DNA of 64,000 nucleotides from JBBQWZ01 sp038210135 (GCA_038210135.1 JBBQWZ010000039.1:1-64000); one strand, 5' to 3'. Counted from the stretch's first letter, positions 1-9,004 are shown. Notes: generated by a model from the letters alone, not told the origin. Program-made: numbers and translations.

Positions 1-48
1 GGGCCCCCGCTGTTCGGGCGGGGGTCTTGGGGGGGGGTTGGGGGGGGG

Positions 49-126
49 CCCCGTCGCTTCCGGTCCGGGTTCAAGGGGGTTAGGAAGGGGTCGGTCCCGT
101 CGCTTACGCTCCGGGTTCAAGGGGGT
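49..126 (+). repeat. Two family-B hairpin repeats
   Basis: Two copies of a short element (core CCCGTCGCTTACGCTCCGGG, first copy slightly degenerate) lie in the G-rich stretch before the 3' end of the histidine kinase gene. The core folds with CCCG/CGGG outer pairs, a 2x2 mismatch and a GC pair step closing a TTAC loop. The same element recurs near 14.2, 15.9, 18.0 and 23.1 kb. Positions 1-48 are G/C homopolymer-rich and show no gene. Confidence 0.75.
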
Positions 127-157
127 GGGAAGGGGTCTATGGAAGGCAGCCCTGGTT

Positions 158-1609
158 TCAGGATCGAATGGTGAAGCGGAAGATGGAGCCTTTATTCAGT
201 TCGGATTCTACCCAGATCCGACCGTTGTATTGCTCGACGATCCGCTGACAGATAGCGAGGCCGATGCCCGTTCCTGGATATTCCTGGGTGGTGTGGAGGC
301 GTTTAAAGAGGCCGAAGATGGTTTCGCGATAGGGCGGAGCTATGCCGATGCCGTTGTCGCTGACGGAAAACTCATAGGCATCATTTTTCTGGACGCACGC
401 GATGTGGATCTTCGGCGATGCATCCTTGGCGCGATATTTAATGGCGTTTCCTATGAGATTTTGAAAGAGCTGGTAAAGGTGGACGCGGCGCATGGAAAGG
501 TGGGGCAGCGGGTCGAAGGTGACTTCGGCCGCGCTCGCTGCGACCACGGAGTCGAGAGTTTTGAGGGCGGAGGTCAATACCGCGTTGGCGTCGATCTCCT
601 CTACCGCTGCCGAGACTTCGCCGACCGCGGTGTAGGCAAGGAGGTCACGAATGAGGTTCTCCATACGAGTAGCGCCTTCATACAGATAGCCGAGATACTC
701 CAGGGCTTCGCCATCGAAATGATGGCGGAAGCGCTGGTTTAGCAGTTCGCTATAGATTTTGACGTTTCGCAAGGGCTCTTGCAGATCATGACTGGCGGAA
801 AAGGCAAACTGTTCGAGGTCGCGGTTGGCGCGGCGAATTTCATCATCGATCCGTTTTCTCTCGGTGATATCCCGGGCAATCTTGGAAGCTCCGACGACGA
901 TGCCGTTGGAATTTTTAATGGGAGAGATGGTCAACGAGATGTTGAGCAAGGTGCCGTCTTTGCGGCGGCGAACGGTTTCAAAGTGATCGACTCGCTCACC
1001 GTTCCGCAGGCGGGAAAGGATCTTGGGTTCTTCTTCCAGCCGGTCTTTGGGAATGAGCATCGACACGGGCTGGCCGATGGCTTCGGCTTCGGTGTAGCCG
1101 AAAAGCCTTTCCGCGCTTTTGTTCCAACTGGTGATGGTGCCGTCGAGATTCTTGCTGATGATGGCGTCATCGGAGGAATCGACGATGGCGCTGAGAAGGC
1201 GGCTGGTCTTCTCCGCTTGTTTCAGAGCGGAGGTATCGCGAGCGATTTTAGAAGCCCCGATTACGTTGCCTTCGGGATCGCGGACGGGAGAGATGGTCAG
1301 CGAGATATCGATGAGCTTGCCGTCTTTCCGCCGCCGGATGGTTTCGAAATGATCGACTCGATCCCCTTGCCGGATACGGGCGATGATTTTGGGTTCTTCG
1401 TCCAGGCGGTCTTTGGGAATGAGCATGGACACGGGCTGGCCGATGGCTTCGGCTTCGGTGTAGCCGAAGAGCCGTTCGGCGCTCTTGTTCCAACTGGTGA
1501 TGGTGCCGTCGAGGTTTTTGCTGATGATGGCGTCGTCGGAGGAATCGACGATGGCGCTCAATAATTCGAGGGCTTTGGTGGAAGGATCGAATGCTTTGGT
1601 TTCGTTCAT
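158..1609 (-). CDS. Double-PAS sensor histidine kinase
   Basis: Predicted soluble sensor kinase of 483 residues. Two PAS domains (about residues 14-130 and 138-255) precede a HisKA phosphoacceptor segment with SHDLQEP (His274) and a HATPase_c domain with N (NLIGNAIKY), G1 (DNGIGIA) and G2 (GTGIGLAIC) boxes. No transmembrane segment or signal peptide is visible, so it probably senses a cytoplasmic cue, perhaps redox or ligand through the PAS cores. The two PAS repeats are almost identical over their first 50 or so residues, pointing to a recent internal duplication. No response regulator lies beside it; the upstream gene on the same strand is a Gfo/Idh/MocA dehydrogenase 256 bp away. The signal sensed is unknown. 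Family assignment is secure. Confidence 0.93.
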   Translation of the reverse strand: MNETKAFDPSTKALELLSAIVDSSDDAIISKNLDGTITSWNKSAERLFGYTEAEAIGQPVSMLIPKDRLDEEPKIIARIRQGDRVDHFETIRRRKDGKLIDISLTISPVRDPEGNVIGASKIARDTSALKQAEKTSRLLSAIVDSSDDAIISKNLDGTITSWNKSAERLFGYTEAEAIGQPVSMLIPKDRLEEEPKILSRLRNGERVDHFETVRRRKDGTLLNISLTISPIKNSNGIVVGASKIARDITERKRIDDEIRRANRDLEQFAFSASHDLQEPLRNVKIYSELLNQRFRHHFDGEALEYLGYLYEGATRMENLIRDLLAYTAVGEVSAAVEEIDANAVLTSALKTLDSVVAASAAEVTFDPLPHLSMRRVHLYQLFQNLIGNAIKYRAKDASPKIHIACVQKNDAYEFSVSDNGIGIAPPYRETIFGLFKRLHTTQEYPGTGIGLAICQRIVEQYNGRIWVESELNKGSIFRFTIRS

Positions 1610-1780
1610 CTGTTGGCGAGTCCTGATGTCGCTCAGAAAGAATCCCCAGCCCGGGATTGGCTTAGAAACTACGCTGCCCAGACACTGACACTAGCAAGTT
1701 TTTTCGGATGATAGCGGGAGAATTACGGGCCCGGGGTGAGTCGCGGCCGAGGATGGCTGCGAATCCGGTCACCGAAGCGG

Positions 1781-1817
1781 AGCGACACTTCGTGCCGCTT
1801 TGTGCGCGCCTCGACGG
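1781..1817 (+). repeat. Family-C hairpin repeat, truncated
   Basis: A partial copy of the element with core CTTCGTGCGCGCCTCGATGC (here ending CTCGACGG) sits between the kinase start and the 3' end of the Gfo/Idh/MocA gene. Full copies lie at 6.6, 17.9, 41.8 and 45.3 kb. Nothing else is recognised in 1610-1865. Confidence 0.65.
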
Positions 1818-1865
1818 GTTGGATACCGTTGAGTGAGTCTGGCGATACGGTCGCCGATAGAAAGA

Positions 1866-2816
1866 CTATGCCTGCTGCAAGGACTCGGCTACGATGGCGG
1901 CGTGTTCGGCGATTCTCGCGAGGATGCTTTCGGCTACTTCGAGGGCTTGGAGGGCGGCTTCGCCGGTGACTTTGGGAGTCGAGCGGGTTTGGACGCTGGT
2001 GAGAAAGGCTTCGATTTCGAGGCGCAGGGGCTCGGCTTTTTCCACGATGAGATGCTCGAGGCCGAACTTGCCTCCTCCCACGGAGATCGACATGGCTTCA
2101 CGTTTGGCGTAATCGACCGATATGTACTGATGGGGCTGAAAGAGGCGGAGCTTGCGGACTCGCTCGGTGGAGACGCGGCTGGCGGTGAGGTTGGCGATGC
2201 AGCCTCCGGGAAAGGCGAGGCGGACATTGGCGAGGTCCACTTTTTGGGACAGGATAGAGATGCCGGCGGCGCGGACGTCTTCGGGCATTTTGCCGGTAAG
2301 GGCTAAGACGATGTCGATGTCGTGAATCATGAGATCGAGGACGACGTCGACGTCGAGGCTGCGGGGGCTGAATTCGCTGAGGCGGTGGATTTCAAAGAAG
2401 AGGGGTTTGTTGACGATTTTCTCGATGGCGGCGACGGCGGGATTGAAGCGTTCGAGGTGGCCGACTTGGAGAATACGGCCGGCGCGAGTGGCGGTTTCGA
2501 CGAGGCGGCGAGCGTTGGCGGAGGTGTCGGCGATGGGTTTTTCGATGAGGACGTCGAGTCCGGCTTCGAGAAAGCGGCAGCCGAGATCGGCGTGGCTGAG
2601 AGTGGGAGTGGCGACGATGGCGGCGTCGGCGATTCCGGCGGCGGCGGCGGGATCGGTGAGAATGGCGCATCCATAGGTGGCGGAGGCCTGGGCGGCGACG
2701 ACCGGATCGAGGTCGAGGACGCCGGCGATTTCGACATGGGCGAGTTCGCTGAGGACCCGCAGATGGTTCTTGCCGAAGGCGCCCGCGCCTGCGACGACTA
2801 CTCGTGTTTTGTTCAA
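1866..2816 (-). CDS. Gfo/Idh/MocA family NAD(P)-dependent dehydrogenase
   Basis: Predicted 316-residue cytoplasmic oxidoreductase. The N-terminus carries a Rossmann fold with GAGAFGKNH, followed by the family's EKP motif (LIEKPIAD, near residue 93) where the Lys is the usual catalytic residue, and a C-terminal mixed alpha/beta domain with HDIDIVLAL. Family members oxidise or reduce sugars, inositols and related polyols; the substrate here cannot be read from the sequence. The start is TTG at 2816, preceded by GGAG 5 nt upstream. It is divergent from the hybrid kinase at 2929 with about 110 bp between. In related genomes a gene of this family often follows lpxI; here it is separated from lpxI by the hybrid kinase and a repeat block, so a lipid A link is only a possibility. 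Confidence 0.9.
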   Translation of the reverse strand: MNKTRVVVAGAGAFGKNHLRVLSELAHVEIAGVLDLDPVVAAQASATYGCAILTDPAAAAGIADAAIVATPTLSHADLGCRFLEAGLDVLIEKPIADTSANARRLVETATRAGRILQVGHLERFNPAVAAIEKIVNKPLFFEIHRLSEFSPRSLDVDVVLDLMIHDIDIVLALTGKMPEDVRAAGISILSQKVDLANVRLAFPGGCIANLTASRVSTERVRKLRLFQPHQYISVDYAKREAMSISVGGGKFGLEHLIVEKAEPLRLEIEAFLTSVQTRSTPKVTGEAALQALEVAESILARIAEHAAIVAESLQQA

Positions 2817-2928
2817 TTTGTCTCCGGGGACCGGCGGAAAAGGTACGTCTCCAGTCTAATGAAAAACGGCGCCGCAGCCGAACTTCTCTTTGAGTGCTTG
2901 TCGGTCCTAAAACTGCGGGAGTGCGTCT

Positions 2929-5900
2929 GTGCACAGGCTAGTCGCATTGATTTGCCTCGCCCTGGCGCCGGTTCTCGCGGTTGCGCAGAGATACAATTTC
3001 AAGTTTTACGGGGACGAGGAAGGCTTACACAACCTGGCCGTGCAGGCGGTGATGCAGGACCGCTCCGGGTTTTTGTGGGTGGGTACGCAGAACGGGCTGT
3101 ACCGCTACGACGGGAACCGGTTCCTCGAATTCGACCGGCGCAGCGGGCTGCCGAGCGCGCGCATCGAGTCTCTTTTCGAGACGGCTGACGGCACGCTGTG
3201 GGTAGGAACGCGGGTCGGCCTGGCGCGGCGATCCGGCACCGGATTTCAGGCGGTTCCGCTGGTGAAGGCGGCGGGGATTCTGGGGCGTTCCGGCATCGCC
3301 TCAAACCGCAACGGCGAGCTGTTCTTCGCGACCGAAAATGGGCTCCGGAAGGGCGTCGCGGACGCGAACGGTGGATTGGCGATTTCGGTGATCGGCCAGC
3401 CGCGGGAAGTGAAAACGCAAGAGGCGAACATGGTGTTCGTCGATGAGCGGGACACGGTGTGGTTCGGTTGCGGCGACCAATTGTGCCAGCTGGAGAACGG
3501 CGTCGCGCGGGTAACGGGCTCGGACGAGGGTCTGCCGCCGCAACGCTGGTACGCGATGCTCGCGGACCTGGACGGGAATCTGTGGGTCCGCAGCCAGACC
3601 GAACTCTACATGCGTCCGCATGGCGAACAGCGCTTCGTTTCGCAGACGGATGGGCTGCCGCCTTCTACGAATCTGTATCCAACGGTGTCGATGGACCGGG
3701 AGGGCCGGCTGTTGGTGCCGACGCTTGACGGCATCGCGCGCAAGCAGAAACGCGGTTGGGAACTGATTGACGGCCGTGAAGGCCTGATGTCGAACGACGT
3801 CTCCAAGGTTTTTCAGGATCGGGAAGGTGGGACGTGGGTCGCGCTGCTGGGCACCGGGCTGGCGCGCTGGATCGGCTACGGCGAGTGGCGGGGTTGGACG
3901 GACCGGGAGGGACTGAGCAGGGAATCGGTCTGGAGCATGGTCCGCGACACGGCGGGAAGGCTGTGGGTGGGCACGCAGTACGGCCTCAACTATACCGATT
4001 CGGCGGCGGACCCGATCCAGTGGAAGAGGCAGGCGCTGCCGGGTGTCGAAATGGTCCGCACGCTGGCTCCGGCGAAGAATGGCCATCTCTGGATCGGCGG
4101 AGATCCGGGCGGTGTTCTCGAGTTGGATCCGGGTACGGGGAAGATTCGCGCGCATGGGCCGTCGGAAGGGTTGGAGACGCATCAGATTCTCGGCATCGGG
4201 CTGGACTCTGAAGACCGCATTTGGGTGGCGGGACGAGAAGGTTTGTTCCGGCAGACGGCGTCCGGGGCGGCGAAGTTCGCGCGGCAACTGCCGCCAGGAA
4301 CGGACCGGCACGAAGTCTTTTACAAGGTGGTCGCGCAAGGCCCGGTGGTCTGGGTATCGGGCACGCGCGGGCTTTCGCGTTGGGACGGAACGCAGTGGGT
4401 GCGTTTGACGACGAGAGAAGGTTTACGCAGCGAAATCGTATCGGCGCTGGCGGCGGATCCGGATGGCTCGTTATGGATCGGATACCGGGATTCCTACGGC
4501 CTGACCCGCGTGCAATACGCCAACGGCAAGTTGTCGGTCGAGCATTTTACGCAACAGCAAGGTCTGCGGTCGGACAAGGTGCTCTTTATCGGGTTCGATC
4601 AGAACAAGTGGATGTGGGTTGGCACGGACCACGGGGCGGACGTGTGGGACCGCACGCGCTGGCGGCACTTCGGCAAGTCGGACGGGCTGATTTGGGATGA
4701 CTGCAACAGCAATGCGTTCCGGGCGGATGCGGATGGCGCGGTCTGGATCGGAACCAGCCGGGGGCTGTCGCAATACCGGCCGTCGACGCTGGTTCCGACG
4801 GCGTTTCCGCCTCCGGTGGTGTTTACGTCGGCAAGGTTCGGAGCGAATCTGGCGGATCCGGCGAAACCGGTGCGGGTGTCCTACAGCGACAACTCGCTGG
4901 CGGTGCAGTTTGCGGCATTGACGTTCCAGCAGGAGAGCCAGGTGCTGTTCCGCTACCGGCTGGGCGAGGCCGGTGAATGGCGGGAGACGAATCAGCGGGA
5001 GTTGAATTATCCGAAGCTGATGCCGGGCACTTATACGCTCGAACTTTTGGCGCGTAATGCACAGGGCGTGTGGAGTTCGGATGCTGCGAAACTGCGGTTC
5101 GAGGTAGATCCGCCGTGGTGGATGACGTGGTGGTTTCGGGTGGCGATGATCGGGCTGATGCTGCTGCTCGGGCGGCTCCTGTGGATCCGGCGAATGGCGC
5201 GTACGGAGATGGAGAAGTTGCGGCTCGAAGCGGCGGTGGATGACCGGACACGCGAGCTATCGCGTGAGAAGCAGCGGCTGCTGGTCGAAAAAGTACGCAC
5301 TGAGCAACAGAAGCGGGAGATCGAGCGGTTGCTTTCCGAAGCCCAGGAATCCAGCCGGTTGAAGAGCGAGTTTCTGGCCAATATGAGTCATGAGATCCGG
5401 ACTCCGATGAACGGCGTGCTGGGTATGACGAGCATGGTGCTGGCCTCGGAGCTTGACAACGAGCAACGCGAATACCTGGAACTGGCGAAGCTGTCGGCGG
5501 ACGCACTGCTGACGATTCTGAACGACATTCTGGACTTCTCGAAGATTGAAGCGGGGCGGATGGAGCTGAGTCCGATTCCGTTCGCACTGCGGGACTGCGT
5601 ATCTGATTCCAGTCGCACGCTGACGCTGGCGGCGGCGCAGAAGAAGCTGTCGATTGGATGCGTGGTGGACGACGAAGTTCCGGCGATCGTAATTGGCGAT
5701 CCGGACCGGCTGCGGCAGATTTTGTTGAACCTGGTTTCGAATGCGATCAAGTTCACGCTGGAGGGCAGCGTCGGGATTCGGGTGTTTGTACTGACTCGCA
5801 CGGCGGATCAGGTGACGGTACAGTTCTCGATCCACGACACGGGCATTGGCGTTCCGGCGGAGAAATTGAAGATCATTTTCGAGCCGTTCCGGCAGGCGGA

Positions 5901-6507
5901 TGGTTCGACGACGCGCAGGTACGGCGGTACGGGGTTGGGCCTGGCGATCTGCGTCCGGCTGGCGGAGCTGATGGGCGGACGGATCTGGGCGGAAAGCGAG
6001 CCGGGCGAGGGAAGCACGTTCCACTTCACGGCGAATTTTGTGGCACCGGCCGAGCAGGCGCTTCCGATTCCGGCGGTGGGTTTGCGGAGACTGGCAGCCG
6101 CGGTCACGGAAGGTTCGGGCGGGGTCCGGGCTTTGTCGATCCTGCTGGCGGAAGACAATCCGGTCAATCAACGGCTGGCGGCGCGGCTGCTCGAGAAGCG
6201 CGGTCATCACGTGGATGTTGTGAGCACCGGGCGGGAGGCGATTGACGCCGTCACTCATCGTGAGTTCGACGTGATCCTGATGGATGTGCAGATGCCGGAC
6301 ATCGATGGCCTCGAAGCGACCACGCGGATTCGCGCGCTGGGGATTTCGACGCCGATTCTCGCGATCACGGCGCATACGATGTCGAGCGATCGCGAGCGCT
6401 GCCTTTCGGCTGGAATGGACGGCTTTGTGAATAAGCCGATCGATGCGGCGCTTCTGGCGGAATCCGTGGAGTCCGCGGCGGCGGCGCGTGCGGCACCGGC
6501 GTCGTAA
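2929..6507 (+). CDS. Periplasmic-propeller hybrid histidine kinase/response regulator
   Basis: One-component-like hybrid two-component protein of 1192 residues. A signal peptide (about residues 1-20, ending AVAQ) leads into a large periplasmic sensor built of two-component-regulator propeller repeats (recurrent LWVGT/GLWVG-type motifs to about residue 640), then a Y_Y_Y domain, one membrane helix near residue 735-755, a coiled coil, HisKA with SHEIRTPMNG (His821), HATPase_c (NLVSNAIKF, HDTGIGVP, GGTGLGLAI) and a C-terminal receiver with phosphoacceptor Asp1119 in ILMDVQMPD. No DNA-binding output domain is present, so phosphate probably passes to another protein. This architecture in Bacteroidetes and Acidobacteria typically senses carbohydrates, but the ligand here is unknown. 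The start is GTG at 2929 with GGGAG about 10 nt upstream. Confidence 0.93.
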   Translation: MHRLVALICLALAPVLAVAQRYNFKFYGDEEGLHNLAVQAVMQDRSGFLWVGTQNGLYRYDGNRFLEFDRRSGLPSARIESLFETADGTLWVGTRVGLARRSGTGFQAVPLVKAAGILGRSGIASNRNGELFFATENGLRKGVADANGGLAISVIGQPREVKTQEANMVFVDERDTVWFGCGDQLCQLENGVARVTGSDEGLPPQRWYAMLADLDGNLWVRSQTELYMRPHGEQRFVSQTDGLPPSTNLYPTVSMDREGRLLVPTLDGIARKQKRGWELIDGREGLMSNDVSKVFQDREGGTWVALLGTGLARWIGYGEWRGWTDREGLSRESVWSMVRDTAGRLWVGTQYGLNYTDSAADPIQWKRQALPGVEMVRTLAPAKNGHLWIGGDPGGVLELDPGTGKIRAHGPSEGLETHQILGIGLDSEDRIWVAGREGLFRQTASGAAKFARQLPPGTDRHEVFYKVVAQGPVVWVSGTRGLSRWDGTQWVRLTTREGLRSEIVSALAADPDGSLWIGYRDSYGLTRVQYANGKLSVEHFTQQQGLRSDKVLFIGFDQNKWMWVGTDHGADVWDRTRWRHFGKSDGLIWDDCNSNAFRADADGAVWIGTSRGLSQYRPSTLVPTAFPPPVVFTSARFGANLADPAKPVRVSYSDNSLAVQFAALTFQQESQVLFRYRLGEAGEWRETNQRELNYPKLMPGTYTLELLARNAQGVWSSDAAKLRFEVDPPWWMTWWFRVAMIGLMLLLGRLLWIRRMARTEMEKLRLEAAVDDRTRELSREKQRLLVEKVRTEQQKREIERLLSEAQESSRLKSEFLANMSHEIRTPMNGVLGMTSMVLASELDNEQREYLELAKLSADALLTILNDILDFSKIEAGRMELSPIPFALRDCVSDSSRTLTLAAAQKKLSIGCVVDDEVPAIVIGDPDRLRQILLNLVSNAIKFTLEGSVGIRVFVLTRTADQVTVQFSIHDTGIGVPAEKLKIIFEPFRQADGSTTRRYGGTGLGLAICVRLAELMGGRIWAESEPGEGSTFHFTANFVAPAEQALPIPAVGLRRLAAAVTEGSGGVRALSILLAEDNPVNQRLAARLLEKRGHHVDVVSTGREAIDAVTHREFDVILMDVQMPDIDGLEATTRIRALGISTPILAITAHTMSSDRERCLSAGMDGFVNKPIDAALLAESVESAAAARAAPAS

Positions 6508-6724
6508 TTTCGGGTTCCGCTTGCGGCTCGCTGCTTCGGAGCGCTCTGGGCGCGGCTCGTCTGGCTAGCGCATCGCGGGATGGACGATCCGATCTCGGAC
6601 GGCTGGCGGAAGGCACTTACTCCGCGGCACTTCGTGCCGCTTCGTGCGCGCCTCGACGCATGGTTGGCACGCTTTTGTCGCTGAGGTACTTTTGTGCACG
6701 ATCCTACGGGTCGAGTAGAAAGAA
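6508..6724. repeat. Gene-free stretch with a family-C repeat at 6611-6659
   Basis: Together with the following minisatellite this forms a 425-bp gene-free stretch between two convergent genes. A full family-C element occupies about 6611-6659 (ends in CGTGCGCGCCTCGACGC). The segment 6515-6570 holds degenerate relatives of family A. No gene or terminator with a U-tract is seen. Confidence 0.6.
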
Positions 6725-6960
6725 GTCCGCTTCCTTACGGTCGCGGTTCGGTGCTGACTGCAGGGCCGCTTCCTTACGGTCGGGGTTCGGTGCTGGCTGC
6801 GGGTCCGCTTCCTTACGGTCGCGGTTCGGTGCTGACTGCAGGTCCGCTTCCTTACGGTCGGGGCTCGGTGCTGACTGCAGGTCCGCTTCCTTACGGTCGC
6901 GGTTCGGTGCTGAGGACTGCGGGTCCGCTTCCTTACGGTCGCGGTTCGGATTCGGGCGGG
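6725..6960 (+). repeat. Family-A minisatellite, six units of 39-42 bp
   Basis: Six tandem units begin at 6725, 6764, 6803, 6842, 6881 and 6923, so the period is 39 bp with one 42-bp spacing. The shared core is CCTTACGGTCGCGGTTCGG, which can fold as GC-TC-CC closing a TTAC loop with GG-TC-GC. Single-base differences between units (for example GGGGTT versus GCGGTT) show divergence after amplification. The period is a multiple of three, so one frame reads as repeated PLPYGRGS peptide, but this is not taken as a gene. The last unit overlaps the 3' end of lpxI and provides its stop codon. Single copies recur at 23.0, 30.9 and 35.0 kb. Confidence 0.92.
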
Positions 6961-7763
6961 AAGGCTTCGATGGCGATTTTGGCTTGGTTGGCTTTCCTTA
7001 GCATTTCGTCGCGATCGAGGAGCAGGGTTCGGCCGGCGTCGATGGCGAGAGACGTGGCTCCGGTGGCGATCATGGTGTCGATGGTGGCGGGTCCGACTAC
7101 GGGGACATCAAACAGCATGTGCTGACGGCGGCGCGAGACCTTGACCAGGCGGAGGGGTTTCCCTTCGGCGAGGCTGGCGGCGCGGCGGAGCATCTCGTCG
7201 GTGCCTTCCATGGCCTCCATCGCGACGCAGGCGCGGTCCGCGATGGCGACGCTTTGACCGACGTCGAAGCCTGCCAGCGCGTTGGCGACGCGGCGTCCGT
7301 ATTCGATTTCGCCACGCTCGTCAGAGGTCAGCTTGCGTTTGGTCAGCGGACCTTGGGGTGCCAGCAGGTCTTTGAGAAGAAGGGTCGAGTCGACGACTTC
7401 GATGCCTTCGTCGGCAAGAATTTTGATGACGGCGCCGATGAGGGAGTCGGTGTTTTTCGAGCTTAGCGACGCGAGGACTTTGAACAGACGCCAGTCGGGC
7501 CGGATGGAAGAGAAGATTTTCGCGTGCTTCACCTGGCCGCACATCATGACGCGCGAGAGGCCTTCTTCTTTGCAGATGTCGATGAGCTTGCCGAGGGCTC
7601 CTAGGGAGATCCAGTAGCACTTGACGGCGAGGTTTTCGATCTCGCGAGGCGCTTCCTCTTCGATGCCGATGGCGACGATCTCCATGCCGAGCGACTTGGC
7701 GGCTTCGAGGGCGAGGATGGGGAAGCGTCCGTTGCCTGCGATCATGCCATAGCGTTCGGGCAT
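6933..7763 (-). CDS. lpxI: UDP-2,3-diacylglucosamine pyrophosphatase LpxI
   Basis: Predicted 276-residue LpxI, which hydrolyses UDP-2,3-diacylglucosamine to lipid X in lipid A synthesis at the inner face of the cytoplasmic membrane; it replaces LpxH in many non-enteric bacteria. Recognised from the N-terminus MPERYGMIAGNGRFP, the segment CGQVKHAKIF, and the C-terminal LpxI_C region containing GRRVANALAGFDVGQSVA and DVPVVGPATIDTM. The ATG at 7763 is preferred although the frame stays open for another 103 codons upstream, because that extension lies over lpxA on the same strand and has no family match. Gene order fabZ-lpxA-lpxI, with a 2-nt gap to lpxA, indicates one operon. The last residues (SEPRP) and stop codon come from a family-A repeat unit. 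Confidence 0.92.
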   Translation of the reverse strand: MPERYGMIAGNGRFPILALEAAKSLGMEIVAIGIEEEAPREIENLAVKCYWISLGALGKLIDICKEEGLSRVMMCGQVKHAKIFSSIRPDWRLFKVLASLSSKNTDSLIGAVIKILADEGIEVVDSTLLLKDLLAPQGPLTKRKLTSDERGEIEYGRRVANALAGFDVGQSVAIADRACVAMEAMEGTDEMLRRAASLAEGKPLRLVKVSRRRQHMLFDVPVVGPATIDTMIATGATSLAIDAGRTLLLDRDEMLRKANQAKIAIEAFPPESEPRP

Positions 7764-7765
7764 GG

Positions 7766-8542
7766 CTATTTCACGAAACCGCGTTCGGAGGCGGCGATGA
7801 AGGCGAGCAGTTCTTCGCGCTCCGGCGTCGCGTCCACTTCCGCTTTGATGCGTTCGATAGCCTGGCTGGTATTCAGGCCGGAGCGAGTGAGCAGGCGGAA
7901 GAATTTGTGGAGTCCGTCGATGGTGGACTTGTCGAAGCCGCGGCGTTCGAGGCCGACGGCGTTGGCGCCGAAGACTTTCACTTCGCGGACGCTGACGGTG
8001 GTCGAGAAGGGCAGGACATCCTGGGTGATGACGCTGTAGCCGCCGATGAAGGCGTGGCGGCCGACGCGGCAAAACTGGTGGACGCCGCTGAAGGCTCCAA
8101 TGGTCGCCCAGTCTTCGATGATGACGTGACCGGCAAAGGTGACGGCGTTATCGAGCGTGCAATGGCTGCCGATCAGCACGTCGTGAGCGACGTGGACGTA
8201 GGCCATCAGCAAGTTGTCGTCGCCGATTTTGGTAAGCGCTCCGCCGCCTTCGGTACCGCGATGGATGGTGACGAATTCGCGAATGTTGTTGCGATCGCCG
8301 ATGCGGGTCCAGGCGCGCTCGCCTTTGTATTTTTTGTCCTGGGAGGCGCCGCCGACGGTGGAATACGGATAGAAAGTGTTGTCGGCACCGATTGACGTTG
8401 GGCCTTCAACGTAGACGTGGGCTTTGAGGTGAGTGCGCTCGCCGATTTCGACTTCAGGGCCGAGAATGCAGAACGGGCCGATTTCCGCGGAGTCCGCGAC
8501 TTTCGCGGCGGGGTCTACGATCGCGGTTGGATGGATGGCCAT
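7766..8542 (-). CDS. lpxA: Acyl-ACP:UDP-GlcNAc O-acyltransferase LpxA
   Basis: First enzyme of lipid A synthesis, a cytosolic homotrimer that transfers a 3-hydroxyacyl chain to UDP-GlcNAc. The 258-residue length matches the family. The left-handed beta-helix hexapeptide repeats run from IHPTAIVDP through about residue 180, followed by the helical C-terminal domain. Landmarks include FVTIHRGT, DNLLMAYVHVAHD with the probable catalytic His120 (equivalent to E. coli His125) and GVHQFCRVG. It overlaps the fabZ stop by one nucleotide (TGATG) and is followed 2 nt later by lpxI, so the three are translationally coupled. No lpxD or lpxB is present in the window. Confidence 0.97.
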   Translation of the reverse strand: MAIHPTAIVDPAAKVADSAEIGPFCILGPEVEIGERTHLKAHVYVEGPTSIGADNTFYPYSTVGGASQDKKYKGERAWTRIGDRNNIREFVTIHRGTEGGGALTKIGDDNLLMAYVHVAHDVLIGSHCTLDNAVTFAGHVIIEDWATIGAFSGVHQFCRVGRHAFIGGYSVITQDVLPFSTTVSVREVKVFGANAVGLERRGFDKSTIDGLHKFFRLLTRSGLNTSQAIERIKAEVDATPEREELLAFIAASERGFVK

Positions 8543-8979
8543 CAGACACGGTCAGCGAGTTTGCAGAGGACTTCGGCTTCGGCGACTAAGACGCCGTTGA
8601 CGGTGGCGGTGCCGTACATTTTGGCGACCGAGGCTTTACGCTTACTCACTTTCATTTCGATGCGGAGTTGATCGCCGGGACGAACGGGGCGGCGGAATTT
8701 CGCCTGCTCGACGGAAGCGAGAAGGACGAGTTTATTTTCGCGGTCTTCCATGCTGCTGAGCACGAGGACGCCGGCGACCTGGGCCATAGCCTCGACGATG
8801 AGGACGCCGGGCATGACGGGAAATTCCGGGAAATGGCCAGCGAAGAAGGGTTCGTTGATGGTGACGTTTTTGATGCCGACGATGCGCTCGGCCTCCATTT
8901 CGATGATGGAGTCCACGAGCAGGAAGGGATAGCGATGCGGAAGAATTTTTCGGATCGCGTCGATGTCAAGAATCGCCAT
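8542..8979 (-). CDS. fabZ: 3-hydroxyacyl-ACP dehydratase FabZ
   Basis: Hot-dog-fold dehydratase of fatty acid elongation, 145 residues, acting on 3-hydroxyacyl-ACP in the cytoplasm. It shares the hydroxyacyl-ACP pool with LpxA, explaining the pairing. Family hallmarks are LPHRYPFLLVD, AGHFPEFPVMPGVL with catalytic His49, and EAMAQ with Glu63. The start is ATG at 8979; a longer open frame upstream overlaps the divergent M20 gene and is rejected. A perfect TATAAT reads toward this gene at 8997-8992, giving a leader of only a few nucleotides. It heads the fabZ-lpxA-lpxI operon. Confidence 0.97.
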   Translation of the reverse strand: MAILDIDAIRKILPHRYPFLLVDSIIEMEAERIVGIKNVTINEPFFAGHFPEFPVMPGVLIVEAMAQVAGVLVLSSMEDRENKLVLLASVEQAKFRRPVRPGDQLRIEMKVSKRKASVAKMYGTATVNGVLVAEAEVLCKLADRV

Positions 8980-8990
8980 GTAAGCCTCGC

Positions 8991-8997
8991 TATTATA
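8991..8997. promoter_or_regulatory. Shared bidirectional -10 element
   Basis: The sequence TATTATA can serve as TATAAT on the minus strand for fabZ and TATTAT on the plus strand for the M20 peptidase, with only 25 bp between the two start codons. No good -35 hexamer is visible for either direction. Confidence 0.5.
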
Positions 8998-9004
8998 GCA
9001 ACCG

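Noticed and set aside
779..1564. Long plus-strand frame opposite the histidine kinase
   Set aside because: Antisense shadow produced by GC-rich third codon positions; low-complexity Gly/Asp/Phe content and no family.
6725..6960. CRISPR-like array
   Set aside because: Units are contiguous 39-bp repeats with no unique spacers, and no cas genes are present.
6694..7125. Plus-strand 143-codon frame with repeated PLPYGRGS peptides
   Set aside because: It is the translation of the family-A minisatellite continuing antisense into lpxI; no ribosome binding site.
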